Position numbers and translations under genes: made by a program
Notes under the pieces: generated by a model
Database searches by the model: none
What the model was told of the DNA's origin: nothing
The model's input: only the letters and a program-made list of their open reading frames with translations
In this document: positions 35,238 to 48,135 of the stretch, one piece after another
How positions within the stretch are numbered: the stretch's first letter is position 1
Layout: every line of letters starts with the position of its first letter
Assembly (NCBI GenBank): GCA_020064725.1
Contig: JAGTWJ010000001.1
Span: 6,138,001 to 6,202,000 of the forward strand
Source: Drechslerella dactyloides
Taxonomy: Eukaryota > Ascomycota > Orbiliomycetes > Orbiliales > Orbiliaceae
DNA length: 64,000 nucleotides
Direction: 5' to 3'

Positions 35238-35840
35238 ATGGCCTCGAAGGACCCTACAAAGCCGCCGAAGGCGCCAAAGACGACAAATGCAGGCATTCAG
35301 ACCCTCGCCTCGGGATCCCGGGTCATCCCTGCCTCCGTCCGTGCGGATGGCTCCACGCGTCCGGAGCGCCGTGTGAAACCCGGGTTCACGCCAGCAGAGG
35401 ACATCGTCAAATACCAGAATAAGACGGCGGAAGCATTCCGGAATCGCCCAGTGCCTGGTGCGACCGAGGTGATCGGAGAGAAAGCCCCAGCGAAGAAGAA
35501 GCGGAGTCGGAAGAAGAAGGGACCAGCCACCGCCGCTGGTGACGAAGCCGGGAACGACAAGGACGGTGACGAGGAGGATGAGAAGGGGGAGAACGAGGGA
35601 GAGGCCTCTGCACCGACAGCTCCAGTCGACGCCGCGAAAGAACCAGCAGCTGCCCCACAGGCTGGCGTTGATACCGACAAGAAGGCCAAGGCGCTACAGA
35701 AGAAGATCCGGCAGGCGCAGGATTTGAAACTACGGAAGGACAACGGCGAGAAGCTGCTACCGGAGCAGCTGGATAAGGCGCTACGTCTGGACGAGCTCAT
35801 TCGGGACCTGGAGAAGCTTGGAGTCAAGTACGAAGGATGA
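35238..35840 (+). CDS. PYM: PYM, partner of Y14-Mago (exon-junction complex disassembly factor)
   Basis: This is an intronless 200-residue protein. PYM binds the Mago-Y14 dimer of the exon-junction complex and, on the ribosome, helps remove it from spliced mRNA. Residues about 26-64 carry the Mago-binding (WIBG) motif: GSRVIPASVRADGSTRPERR, then VKPGFTPAEDIVKYQNK. A basic KKKRSRKKKG stretch follows at about 83-92, then an acidic, Ala-rich linker, and a C-terminal helix KALQKKIRQAQDLKLRK with GEKLLPEQLDKALRLDEL that matches the conserved end of the family. Total length is typical. Its presence fits a genome with many introns per gene, as seen here. Confidence 0.92.
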   Translation: MASKDPTKPPKAPKTTNAGIQTLASGSRVIPASVRADGSTRPERRVKPGFTPAEDIVKYQNKTAEAFRNRPVPGATEVIGEKAPAKKKRSRKKKGPATAAGDEAGNDKDGDEEDEKGENEGEASAPTAPVDAAKEPAAAPQAGVDTDKKAKALQKKIRQAQDLKLRKDNGEKLLPEQLDKALRLDELIRDLEKLGVKYEG

Positions 35841-37140
35841 TGATATCAACAACCCTCGATCGAAGCTTAGCTTGGCTTAGCTCTTTTACGGCATGCAGTC
35901 GGGGCCCACTGTTATCGCATTGCAATGGCGACCGCCCACCGACGTCACGGCTATGCGTACACATGGGCATTCTCGTTGTCCATCACGGGACAGTTCAGTC
36001 CGGGTGTCTGTACATTGGCGGCAGCTCCCGACTTCGAACTCTAGTTTTCGCCGCAAGTTCGATGTCGGGTAAATCAAAGAAGGAGGATGTTACACAGTGG
36101 TATGACGGGGCTAGGAGGGCGGGGGAGGCAGGGGATGGGGGGTTTATAGCGGGAGGCTCTGCTCCTGCAGCTACATGCTCCTTGTCGGGATGTTGGATTA
36201 AGGGCATATACGCATATGGACATCTATATAACCACGTCGGGAAGCTAGTACATTTACTATAGCACAAGGCTGTGAACAGATATCGATATTTCACAGATAT
36301 TGCTCGGCCATAATCGAAGAAAATTATAGCTTCTGCAACAACAGGGTTCGGAGGCATAGTATCATCGATAGTAGTATCTATAAAAGTGGAGTTAAGGCCT
36401 GCTGTCGGGCTGTTGGTGCGCCTTCGAATCATCCTGCAGCGGGGCCATGCACGGGTTTCGGCCGTGCAGGCGAGCCAATGGCGGGACACTCTCTGGGCGC
36501 CGGTGAGCTGGCGGCGGGTCGAGCGGACGTTTGTAGACATCCTTGAGAAATACTAAGATCCAATCCATTGAACAGGATCCAGCAGGACAGTAGATGAGGA
36601 GGGGACAGAGAGCTCCACCGAGGCGCAGAAACCCGATTAATTGTGCTCTCAAGCTCTTCCCAACGATAACGGGCTCAGGGTTCCGGCGGCGGTCTGCTGA
36701 CAACACAGCGCTCGCACCAAGCTCCAATCCACCAACTGCACCTCATCACCATCTACACCCTCCGTCTGGCTTCTTATCGCGGCCGATATCGCTGGGGTTT
36801 CGTCTTTGGTAGAAGCACCCACCCTCTTACGACAGTGCCCGCTGCCTTCGAAGCTTCTCCGGCTGGCCCATCTCCCGGAAACAAAAGTGCAGCCTGGCCT
36901 TTGACAGTCTTTATGTGAGCACCTCGCCACACGCGGCTGCCGCTGAGCCTGATCCTGATCGCTGACAGCTTCGTCTAGATCCTCCTGTCGTTCCAGCCAC
37001 TTGACGCTCCTGAGATGCTTCCATAGATACTTCTCCTCATCACTCCATCATCATCTCTCTCTACCATCTTAACTATCTAAAGAATACCATCACCGACTGG
37101 AACCTACCAAAGTTACAGCCTTCCGCTGTCCGCTCCCACG
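35841..37140. promoter_or_regulatory. intergenic region between PYM and UBR1
   Basis: About 1.3 kb lie between two plus-strand genes and hold the PYM 3' end and the UBR1 promoter and leader. Minus-strand frames at 35995-36540 (181 codons) and 36392-36727 (111 codons) have no recognisable features and are not called. Confidence 0.4.
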
Positions 37141-40100
37141 ATGTTGACAGACGTGACCTCAAACGCCCCCACATTTGCTTCCGCCGACCCTGTCATCTCT
37201 CTGACCCGAGTCTTACGCGATCTTCCCCTCGTCCATGAATACCGATACACCGAAGAGGCTCGGTTACGACTCCTGGAGGAGCTGTTCGCCAGTCTTGCCG
37301 GCAGCAACCGCGAGTACGTCAAGCTCTTCTTCCCCAATGGTGTCCCGATAAAGACCGGCAAGGATGCCTGGAATCTCTCCCACGCCCAGGGCGCCGTGGA
37401 AGGCGCGGAGTACGGACCAGCTGCTCGAGGGAAACCTTGCGGCCATATCTTCAAGAACGGCGAGGCGACGTATAGGTGCAAGTAAGTCTGTCCGCCGAAG
37501 CTTAGACCTAGCATTGTAGCTGCTCCGAGCTTGCACTAACACCTTCGCACCACCTCGCAGGACCTGCAGTCTTGACGAAACGTCCGTATTGTGCGCCAAA
37601 TGTTTCGAGTCCTCGGATCACCGGGACCATAGTGTCTTCGTTAGCATCAGTCCCGGTAATAGCGGATGCTGCGACTGCGGCGACAGCGAAGCATGGCGAC
37701 GAGACGTCAAATGCGCAATACACACCGCCTACGAGAACCAACGCTCCCCTACCTCTAACTCCAAGCAATTTCACCCGATCCCCGATGCTCTCCGAAAATC
37801 TATCCGTGACACCATCGCGAAGGCCCTCGATTACATCTGCGACGTCGTATCCTGCTCGCCCGAACAGCTCCGAGAAGCAAAGTCCGAAGAAAAAGTCCGT
37901 GAGGATGAGCAGAAGTCCCGCCTGCAGGGCCAGTACTACGAACGCGGGGAGGACGAGATGAAAACGCCTGAATTCTCCCTGATACTCTGGAACGATGAGA
38001 AACATACGGTCAAAGAAGTGCAGGACCAGCTCGGCCGAGCTTGCAAGAAGCCGAGGGATTGGTGCCTGAAACGCGCTGAGGAGACGGACTTGATCGGACG
38101 CAGCGTCGTCGACTTTGGCAACGACATCCAGGATCTGCTGAACAAGAGTAAGATCATTGAGCGGATCAAACTGACGATGACGTTGCGATCTTCGAGAGAC
38201 ACGTTCCGAGAACAGATGTGTGGCACTATCATCGAGTGGCTGGTCGATATTGCAGGCTGCGCGGTGGGGGATGATCCTGATGTTCTACGGAGGACTGTTT
38301 GCGAGGAACTGCTCGGTATCTGGAGGCAAGGGTCGACCGCATGGAATATAGAAATCGGCATGAAGGGAATCGATGACCATGAGTATGCCGAAAGCCAGCA
38401 GACCTTGGAGTATGCTCAGAATGCTATGCAGAGTCCGGAGACAAGACTTCTGAGAGCTCAACAGGAGCAAGAGATGCGCGCGCAACGGGAGCAGAATGGC
38501 AACGAAGATGAAGATGAAGAGGAAGAGAATGAAGAGAATGAAGAGAGTCAGAGTCAGAGTCAGAGTCAGAGTCAGAGCCAGAGCCAGAGCCAAGAGCCAG
38601 CGAGCAGCGACAACATGGAGGTCGACGGCGGCGGCGAAGGGACGTCTGCCGAAGCTAGGCCGGCCACTGATACCGACGGCGACGTAAATATGGACGCTGC
38701 TGGTAGTCCTGCTGGTCCGACTGTGCCAGCTGAAGCTACGGTTCCCTTCCCTCCGCCTTTCGCACCTAGTATCCCGCACACTCCTGGAAAGCATCACAAG
38801 CGGAGAGAAGCGCACGGCAAACCCGGAGCCCACTGGCTGGAGACTACTCACATACCCCACAAGACGACGCCGTACTACGAGGACCTCAGACAGCGCGTCC
38901 GGCTGGACTGGCTCATCATGTTCGACTTAAGGATGTGGAAGAAAGCAAGGATTGACCTAAGGGAGCTGTACATCAGTACCGTAGTAGCGATCCCGCAGTT
39001 CAAGCGCATCCTTGGGCTACGATTCGCTGGACTCTATACCATCCTTAGCCAACTCTATCTTATCGCGGACCGGGAGCCGGACCATTCGATCATCAATCTC
39101 TCGTTACAGATGCTCACTACGCCATCCATCACAGCTGAGGTTGTCTCCAGGGGCAACTTTTTGACAAGCTTGATGGCAATCCTCTATACCTTCCTTACCA
39201 CGCGACAGGTCGGGCATCCCGCTGATGTCAATCCCAATGCAACACTCGCTTTCGACACCGGGTCGTTGACCAATCGCCGGATGTATCATTTCTTCCAGGA
39301 TATGAAGTACCTCTTTGGCTCGGAGTCTGTGAAGGAGTTGCTGAGGACACGAGTTGCACCAACTCTACAATTCTTGGATCTCGTCAAGTTGCACCAAGGC
39401 ATATGCTTTAACAACCGCGCTATTGGCAGTCACATTGAATATGAGTCTGACGCCTGGATTTGTGCTAGTCTCATAACCAGGGAGATCAACAAACTTTGTC
39501 GCCAGTATGCGGATGCATTCCGTCGCCAGAACGCTGGTAACGATGTTCACCTGGCCAATGCCATTCGCCTGGTGGCCAAGGTGACCACTCGTAATGCTGC
39601 AGGCATGGAGCGCCATCGGTTTAAGAATGCCGAGATTCGAGAAGAAGTGGAATTTATCCAGCAGGAAGCCGCAGAAGGCGAAGAGAAGGTTATCGGCGCG
39701 CTGGGGTTTGCCATGGAAGCGAACGAGAATGGCGTTGTCCCTTCATACCGACTTGTCAAATATGCCGTCGAGACGGAGGCTATGAGCTTCCATCACGCGA
39801 TGCATTATCTTCTCTCCTGGCTGATCGAGGCGGGCAACGGGATGGACAACACAAGGCTTCAGAATCTGCTCACGTTCAAGACTGAGGAATTGGGAGTCCC
39901 CGAGTCATGGAAACGCGATCTGCTGCCGGAGGACTATCTTGCGGTGTTGTTCGAGTATCCTCTGCGCGTCTGCGTGTGGGTTTCCCAGATGAAAGCCGGC
40001 ATGTGGGTTCGCAACGGGTTCAGTCTCCGGCATCAAGTCAACACGTATAAGGGTGTCTCGCAGAGAGACCTCACATACAATCGAGACATCTTCATGCTAC

Positions 40101-43100
40101 AAGTCGCGTCGGTTGTCATCGAGCCGAGCAAGTGGCTGCATACCATGATCAACCGATACACCCTGGACCTCTGGTTCAGAGGTGACTTTAGGCCACCGCT
40201 CAACATCGAAGCCCCGCAGCATCTGGATCTGGCGGAGGACTTGTTCCTGCTACTTGTGTCCATACTCAGCGACCGGCTTCTCTTGATACCACATGATGAC
40301 GAGAAGGATATTCCGACCTTGCAGCTGCGCAGGGAGATCACGCACATTCTTTGCTCCAAGTCGTCGAGCTTCTCGGATCTTTCTACAAGGTTGCCGGACC
40401 GCCTGCAGGAACTGGAAAATTTCCAGGATGTGCTCGCCGAGATGGCGACCTACAAGCCCCCAGATGGCCTCAGCGATTCGGGCATCTACGAACTCAAGGG
40501 CGAGTGGAAAGAGAACATCGACCCGTACATGCTGCTCAATAGCAAGAACCAGCGAGAAGAGGCCGAGGTGATCTACAAGAAGCATATGGCCACCAAACTG
40601 GGTATTTCGGAGAAGAACGTTGTCTACGAACCCAAGCTCAAGCCGATTCGCTCGGGCGCCTTTGTGGGACTGCCAAACATTACGAGCACGCCCGCGTTCA
40701 CGCAGATGATCTACTTTGGACTGCTGTACGGCTCAATGCATGGGAAGGTGAATCCACAGATACCGGACACCAGGATAGACTCCTTCATGCATGTGCTGCT
40801 GTACCTTATGCAGATTGCTGTAGCTGAAGATACCACTTCGGCTGATGCTACTGAGGGATCGTTCGTGTACTACTCGTTGAAGAAGAAGGCGACGCTGGGT
40901 GCGGATATTCCGAGTGATAGGACGGAAGTCGACACCGCCGCAATGAAGAGGGAGGTCGTTGAAAGCGCACCGACTGTTGCCCTTTTGCTCTACAAAATCA
41001 AACTGGAAGGATTACACGAGTCGTGCACCCCGATCATCGACGTCTTGCTGCAGCATATGCGAGACAAGAAACCGGCACCCTTTGCCCCCCTGCTGGAGAT
41101 CGAGAAGGAAATGCGCGAGAAGGAGACCGAAGAAGAAGCCAAGGTGAAGAAGGAAGAAGAGGAGTTTGCAAGAAAGAAGGAACTGGCCAAACAGAGGCAG
41201 GCGAAAATCATGGCGCAGTTCCAAGCTCAGCAACATGTCTTCATGCAGAATAACTACGCAGGATTCGATATGGACGACGAAGATCTGAGCGACGATTTTA
41301 TGGATGAAGATGTTCCTGGCAGTGAGACACAGCGACCAACCTGGGAATTTCCAACTGGCGACTGCATAATGTGCTCTGAGCAGCTGGACGACTCCCGCGC
41401 TTTTGGGACATTTGCGATGATCCAGGAAACGAATGTCCTCAGGCAGACAAATATGAAAGACTCCGACTACGTTTACGAGGTCCTGACTACACCTGAGAAT
41501 CTCGACAGATCCGCCGAGGCGTTACGACCGTTCGGAGTTGCGGGGATGAATCGGGATTCAGTGAAAAAGCTGGCCGAGGACGGGTCCGAAATCACGGTTG
41601 TCAGACAGGGTCTTGGAAAAGGGTATCCTCGAGCGCCGGAGTTCACGCGATCTGGGCCTGTCGCTGTCGGCTGTGGTCATTTAATGCACTACGATTGTTT
41701 CGAATCGCACATTGCAGCGGTTCAGAGACGTCATGTGCATCAAATCTCGAGGGCGCATCCTGAACGATTGGCGTTCAAAGAGTTCCTATGTCCTCTGTGC
41801 AAGGCTCTTGGGAACACCTTCCTCCCGATCATCTGGAAGTCGAAAGTGGAACGAACGGTTCACGAGCTGGTGAATACGAAGAGCGATTTCTCAACCTGGC
41901 TGACGCAAGAGATCGGGCCGGCGGTGCTGAGTTTCGAGAAGGAGAAAGCTGCCGCTGGCAACGATGAACTGTCGGTGGGCAAGTACCGGGAACAATTTTT
42001 GGGATACGGCTCGTCAGATCTGATCGATGGCATTGCGACAAAGCTGGCGCAGACTAAAGTAGACCAGTCGCAGGAGGAGGCTGCCGACGCACTTTCGGAA
42101 CCCGCCCCGCCAGAGGCATCCGCTGCTCCTCCCCCTCCCCCTCCTGTTGCACCCGTCGTCGTCATTCCGGTTGGCGGGGCGGTCACGCTCGACCAGCAGC
42201 TGGCAATGCTCCCGCAAGAGGGGCAGCCGGCTCCAGAGGCCCCTCCCACCAGTCAGAGCAGAGCGTCGGACCGACCTCCGGAACGACCTTCCGTCGAGCT
42301 CGAGTCAATCTACTCGATCTATAGGCGTCTGCGGGATACTTTGCAGCTGAACAACATCAAGTCGAATCGGACGCCGCAAGCTAACATTCCGAACCCCGCA
42401 AATGAATTCCATTCTATTGACGCGCTAATGAGGGTTCTGGGGTTCACAATCTCGACTACGGAGACATGGTTGCGAGGCGCAGAGCCACGGCAGGGCGCAA
42501 ACCTCATTGAGAGGACACCGGAGCATAACCTCAAATACCTGAGGATACTTGCTGAGAGTGTCTATTCTTACATCGCGTTCGGCGGGCTCAAGGACGAGAG
42601 CTCGACGGCCCTCCACTACAAGGAGCTCCACCAAGACCAGATGGCAAAACTGTTCGCGGGTCATCCGCAAGTGTCTATCACTGAAAACCCCGATCAGAAG
42701 AGCTCCCCACTCTTCTCGCAAGATATATTTGTCTTCCTGGCTGAGTGTTCACTCTGTCTGTGCCCGTCGCTCAATGTGGAGTTCAAGCATATCATGACGC
42801 TGTGCTACATCGCGGAGATTGTCAAGGCTGTTGTTGTCATTAGAAGGGACTGCGAAGCCATTGACATGAATGCTACCAGGCAGGACTGGGGACGATTTGC
42901 AGACATCATCTCACAACTCAATTATTCTGTGGGCGATATCGACAACTTCCTAGGGTTTGCAGAGTTCGTCAATGACGCTTGCTCTTACCCCGAGACGCAA
43001 GGCCGGTACTCGAGTCCCTCGCCTGTTCCGTTCAGGCATCTCGTATCTAAGTACATTAATCCATTCCTCCGGAAGTGTGCGTACCTTCTACACGCAAGAT

Positions 43101-44139
43101 ACATGGTCACATTTCCGAATACCGACTCGAGCGACGAGCCCGAGCACATCAGGCTCACCAAGCTGCTCGGCCTGCCGTCCTTGGAAACAATCTTCTCCGT
43201 CCAGACAGCTCCTTCCAACGATCAAGGTGCAGCGATCATCAAGGCCATGATCACTGGATGGTGCCGACACTGGCGGACTGCCGTGGAAGAATTCAAGCGT
43301 GAGGAAGGGTCTGCAACCCCGACTGCGTCGACACCCGTGCCGGCACAACAGAACACTGAAAACCCGGAGACCCTTATGAAGCTAAGCCATCCTTCGATCC
43401 TGGAACTTGTTGGCCTGCCCCTGCACTACGACACCCTCGTCGAAGAGGCGATGAAGCGTCGGTGCCCGAGAAGTGGGCGGGAACTGAACGATCCTGTGGT
43501 TTGCCTGCTGTGCGGCGACATATTCTGCAGTCAGAGCCTGTGTTGTATGGACGAGCAACGACACGGCGGAGCAAATCAACATTTGAAGGTGTAAGTTTCA
43601 TGAGATTCCACCTCGACGTTTCGCCTCTTCCTCACGTATCCTCACCCATGAACGGTTCTGTTGTTGTATTGCGAAGCTGATACCTGGCCAATGATGAATG
43701 CTAACGTTAACGGGAAACTGCAGATGCGGTAAAAATATAGGGGTATTCATCAATATTCGGAAATGTCACGTTCTGTACCTGCATAGCGGCTACGGAGCCT
43801 GGGCTGTCGCGCCGTATCTCGACAAGCATGGAGAAGTGGACCCAAATCTCAGGTTAGTTCGTTTGCGGCACCTCAAACTGGCAGATTGCCTAAAATGGAA
43901 ACATTGTTGGATTTTTTCCACGACTTCTGTGTTGGCGTCAACATACGAAACTGCATAAGATGGTTGGTTGCTAACGTGCTGCTTCTTTTCTTACTTATAG
44001 GCGAAACCGACAGCTGTTCTTGCATCAGAAGCGTTACGACGCCCATTTGAGGGCATACTGGCTACAGCATTTGATTCCGACGGTGATTGCGCGGCGGTTG
44101 GAGCCAGATTTCAATACAGGTGGCTGGGAGAGCCTGTGA
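37141..44139 (+). CDS. UBR1: E3 ubiquitin ligase UBR1 (N-recognin)
   Basis: The coding sequence joins 37141-37481, 37561-43590, 43724-43852 and 44001-44139, giving 2212 residues. UBR1 recognises destabilising N-terminal residues and polyubiquitinates the protein for proteasomal decay. The UBR box (about residues 100-170) contains PCGHIFKNGEATYRCKTC, LCAKCFESSDHRDH and GCCDCGD, the zinc-binding pocket for basic N-termini. A ClpS-like N-domain for bulky N-termini starts near residue 248 (FSLILWNDEKHTVKEV). A charged coiled coil lies at about 1294-1345. The RING-H2 finger spans about 1382-1526: CIMCSEQL, CGHLMHYDCFESH, FLCPLCK. The C-terminal autoinhibitory zinc region has CLLCGDIFCSQSLCC and NIGVFINIRKCHVLYLH and ends with HQKRYDAHLRAYWLQHLIP. 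An (SQ)n tract occurs near residue 443-458. Introns are 79, 133 and 148 bp. Confidence 0.96.
38545..38592 (+). repeat. hexanucleotide microsatellite encoding (Ser-Gln)n in UBR1
   Basis: Five GAGTCA units are followed by three GAGCCA units, 48 bp in frame. They encode alternating Ser-Gln within a Glu-rich disordered linker between the N-domain and the helical core. Change in unit number would keep the frame. Confidence 0.85.
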
Positions 44140-45005
44140 TCGATGGCGATATGATTGTGCATAAATCTGCTTTTCTAAAATTTCCTTAACAATCTCATTT
44201 TCCTGGCTTTTCCATTTTTCTTCATCATTAATGCATGAAGTTTGGTTGTTTGGCTTTTTGAATTTGACCATTATTTGTACTTTCTCGATAAACTGCGATT
44301 AGCCTGTGTCGCTAGCTCTTTCAATGTTTACATTTTGGTGGAGGTGGGAATAAATGGAGGGGTTGCTTGTAAGAGGCAGAAGATCCGAGCTTGTGTCCCT
44401 TCTCCTGAATTGACCTGTCTTATCTTGGCTGGACTTGAGGGCTCCAAAGACTTGTGAGGTTCAATATGAAGTACATCAGGGCTTTGTGTATCACAACAGG
44501 GCCTAAGAAAGTTTTTCAATATTTGGATCTCAGGTGATATAAGTTTATAATTACGATGACGGACATCAGCTCGAACGTCTTGTCTGTTAACTTGCAGATC
44601 CAGTGAGGCAGGTCTCGTGGCTCTCTGTGACAAGGCGGTTTGATTGAGCTCTGATTATGCATGCGCTAGATTACTGCACTACTGGAAATAAACTACGGAT
44701 AAACCTTGTGATGCTTACGAACAATATATATCTGAGGTGAGAATATGACTGGAACGGTACAAACTTAACAATATTATTTCCAGATAAGCTGAGCATCGAA
44801 CTTTACAAAATAAACATGCCGAGACCGGATAGAAACTGATAGAATATAGCCCGTTGGCCGACCTCCAAATCGCACCTATATCTTTTTGCTTGGCTGGTTC
44901 GAGGCTGGAATACAGTGGATACACGTATGAATACGGGAAATATCTTGGAGATGGATAGTGTCCTATTCCAATTCCTGGCCTGGTTGCAACTCGCTCCAGC
45001 GGCTC
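44140..45005. other. convergent intergenic region, UBR1 / secreted protein
   Basis: These 866 AT-rich bp lie between converging genes. No gene or repeat is seen. Confidence 0.4.
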
Positions 45006-45665
45006 TTATCTGAGTTCGTCGTGAACCGGTGGTGGGGGCTTTGTAACCTTGTCGTCCTTCGCCGGCATCACGGCCTCCATATCTTGCCGGAAAGGCACCT
45101 GAATCTTATCGTTTGCTGAAGTTGGCTGGTTTGTAGTGTCCTTGGCGTTGAGTTCAGTCCAGACACACTCACACTTCGCTTTCCTATTGTAGTGTTAAGT
45201 ACGAGCAATACATTAGTGTAATTTTCTTGAAAAATGTTAAAATGGGAGGACTAAGGAATCTGTCTAGGCGGTGGAGATTCATGTTCGTGTTAAATCGCCC
45301 GAACTCAACTTGACTTACTCTACACAGATCCGTAACTCGTTGTCGCTGGTGCATGAAGCGACGTCTGAGGCTGGGTTTAATAGGAATTCCCCCCAGGCGT
45401 TGCAGCGGCAATTTTGCTCGCATTTGGTCAGCATTTCGAGGCCGTTCCGGCTCTGCCATAATTTCTTGACATCCGGGTTCGGGTCGGTGCGGGAGTTCCA
45501 GCAACTCAGTTGGTAGAATCCGGTGATCTGAGCGGTGGGTTCGATATACATTGGCCATCCGTCGAGTCGAGAATTCGTCCAGTCGCCTTCGTCGGAGGCC
45601 GGACCGCCGAGAGCCTTTTTCCAAATGAAGGGGAGAGCGGCGAGGATGAATAGCAACTGCTGCAT
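45006..45665 (-). CDS. small secreted cysteine-rich protein, family unknown
   Basis: The coding sequence joins 45665-45319 and 45183-45006 (135-bp intron, GTAAGT donor, TAG acceptor), giving 174 residues. The start MQQLLFILAALPFIW is a typical signal-peptide core, so the product is probably secreted; I see no membrane helix or GPI signal. Eight Cys follow in the mature part: one in QLSCWNS, three in KCEQNCRCNAW, one in VASCTSDNE, one in LRICVEKA and two in KCECVW, consistent with four disulfides. The last 55 residues are Lys/Pro/Asp-rich and look disordered. I do not recognise the family. Its size, Cys content and head-to-head neighbour make it a candidate effector-like protein, but that is inference. 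Confidence 0.72.
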
Positions 45666-46907
45666 TGTATTCTAGAGGATGTTAAAGATCGTATATGGCC
45701 TGGAATATGTGGGTTGTTAAGCTTGGGTTAGCCGGCTTCGATTTAAGGTGTTAATTGAGGGCCTTGGTCGGCGGATCTCAGGCACGATGGTTATTCGATC
45801 GGTGCTGTTACTCGCCTCAAGAGCTGGGTGAGCTAAATCAGACGATTTTCCTTCCTAGTTTCAGTATATATACCGAGGAGAAAATTTCTGGGGTCCTTTA
45901 AAGTGGCTGATTGCGCAGTTGTGTCGTAGGGAAACTTTTAGGTGGAAATAACAGGGGCTCTATAAAGGGCAAGGAGTCGATTGTGAGAATGATTATTTAG
46001 GGGTGCCTTGATATATTTAAAAGTTTTCAGGCCAACTTCGCAATGAATTGATTCGAATAGAATCGCAGTAGACAGATCGGAACTCCGTTCTGTTGTATGG
46101 ACTTGCAAATCAAGTAGTGTCAAGAGGGTCGTTGTAGACATACAGGAGGTATACCACGTAATTATAAAACTATCGTTGGCGCGGTTTGAAATCAATCAAC
46201 CGAATATCGACAGCGCGCCATAAAGCGTTGATGCTGTAACCACATGTAAACTCAGTGACTAAGAAGTTCGGGGATTTTTAGGGAAGGCATTCACGCATGT
46301 TGTATGGCGCAGATTGCGCCAGGGAATGGCGTTGCCGTTTGAATTTGGCCGTTGAGATTTGAGCCCTATTGGCAATGTAGCTATTTCTCTCGATTTGCAT
46401 AGAGTCTGGCCATATAAATTTTGTAGTCGTGCCACCAATTGGCCAGGATAGTGGTGAATGTTCTATGTACGGCCTACGTAACAGCCTTTCCGCCTCCAAC
46501 ATCGATCCCCCAACGTGATCAATCATCGAAACAAGAGTGTTGCAATGCTTCGTCTATTTTCGAGGCTGCGATCTGAAACGCACACCAGTTTCGATGTTGT
46601 TACCATACGACACGGCCGAATCACCAAAAAATTCAAAGCCAATACTATAATTGAAGTTTGTGGTGATAGCACAGATGTGATTTTTATGCAAAATATCAAA
46701 ACCGGAGCGGTTCCCCATAATCCAGTTTTAATCTCACTATCTTACAGACCTACTGAACAGGAAATATACAAAGATCGGAGGACGCCATTGAATACTCCAT
46801 TTTTCAACGAGTTTGTGAGGACTGGGTGGAGACCTTCAGGTCAACAGTGTATTCACTATAGATACGATAAATTTTCAACCGACAAAGCTTCAAACTATCG
46901 AGAAGAT
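45666..46907. promoter_or_regulatory. divergent region between two secreted-protein genes
   Basis: About 1.2 kb, AT-rich, shared upstream by two divergent secreted-protein genes. The last 393 bp (46515-46907) stay open in frame with the plus-strand gene, so its coding region could start further upstream. Confidence 0.45.
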
Positions 46908-48135
46908 ATGCTGCTCGCAGCCATCTTGCCGGCGCTGTGCGCGATTTTATTACAGCCCAATCCGACAAATGGCTTTCCCTTCGACGCCGGGTTCCCCGAA
47001 AAGCTTAACCACCACCACATTCTGGCTATCAGAGACGCGCCGTCTCATGTGCCCGTTCAAGCTGTCAACGTTCGCCCAGGCGTTCTTCTGAGCCATCTTC
47101 AGAAACTGAACCCCAGGATGAGGCCGACGTTTGTGGAAACCAGGGGCAAGTTTAATATCAGCCAATGGTCATTCAATAGTTCAAGTATGTTACAGATCTC
47201 CTCTGATTCCCTATATTTGCGAGTCACCATTTTCGAGATATACCGCTCTTTGGTTACTCCCCAGAATAATATTCACTACAGTAAATTTATAAACTATAAG
47301 AACATCCGGGCTAATGCTATGATGGTGTCAAATAGTGTGGAATGTGGGCCTGGCCGATTATCTCTCTCACCCACGAGTCTTGCGGACAGTCAAGCTCAGC
47401 GACGCAATGGAACGCATGAAGACTGCAAACGGCTCAGCAAATACAATCACAGCACGCGACACTCGATTTTTCACTAAAGACTGGCAGCCATTCGACCTCA
47501 AGGGCGAGAAGCAACCGCAAGAAGTCAAGCCCATGTACGCGGAGAATAGCAACGCCAAGGACAAAGGGTTCAGCGGCATAACCATCAAGCCGCGAGCGAG
47601 CCACTTCACAGAAGGCGTCTACATGCGGCTCGACGAGATGAGAGAAACGGCCAACACTTTTTGTGGCATGTTCGATGCGCACATGTACAAATTCGCAATC
47701 GGCTCAACGGATCCCGGCCTCATCAAGCAGTTTTCAATTGGCACAATCTATAAGGCCGTCAAGTTGGAGGACAAGAATAAAGCACAAATCAACTTTGTCT
47801 TCAACTTCCACCCGTCGTATTCCTGGACCGATAAGCATTACTGGTACTCCATGTCCATCTTTACGGGCATCCAGGGCATGTGCTGGCGGTTTATGGCGAA
47901 CTTTTTGACGAAAGATACTGCGCCGGACGGAGTCGTCGGTGGAGCTGACCCCCCGGATTCGCGGGGCGGATGGATGGGGTTCGGCAATGGGAAGGATGGC
48001 AATAGCGCTTCTGAAGCGGCGTGGCGGGTCCGGTGGGCTATCGATCCTTATGTTCCGGGAAGTGATGAGGAGAGCACGCCGAAGGAGGGGCCTGGGGAGG
48101 CCGACAATGGGCTTCCCGCGGGTAAGCCGAACTGA
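46908..48135 (+). CDS. secreted protein, family unknown
   Basis: The coding sequence joins 46908-47184 and 47336-48135 (151-bp intron, GTATGT donor, TAG acceptor), giving 358 residues. The start MLLAAILPALCAILL is a strong signal-peptide core. The splice gives FNSSMWNVGLADYLSHPRVL in a continuous frame. The mature protein has few Cys and many aromatic residues, for example NTFCGMFDAHMYKFAIGSTD, INFVFNFHPSYSWTDKHYWY and GIQGMCWRFMANFL, which suggests a folded beta-rich domain at about 190-280. The last 60 residues are Gly/Pro/Glu-rich and probably disordered. I cannot name a family. The frame is open upstream to 46515, so a longer form without an N-terminal signal is possible; I prefer 46908 because of the signal peptide. 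Confidence 0.65.

Noticed and set aside
35995..36540. 181-codon minus-strand frame
   Set aside because: No signal, domain or homologous motif, and it lies in the spacer between PYM and UBR1.
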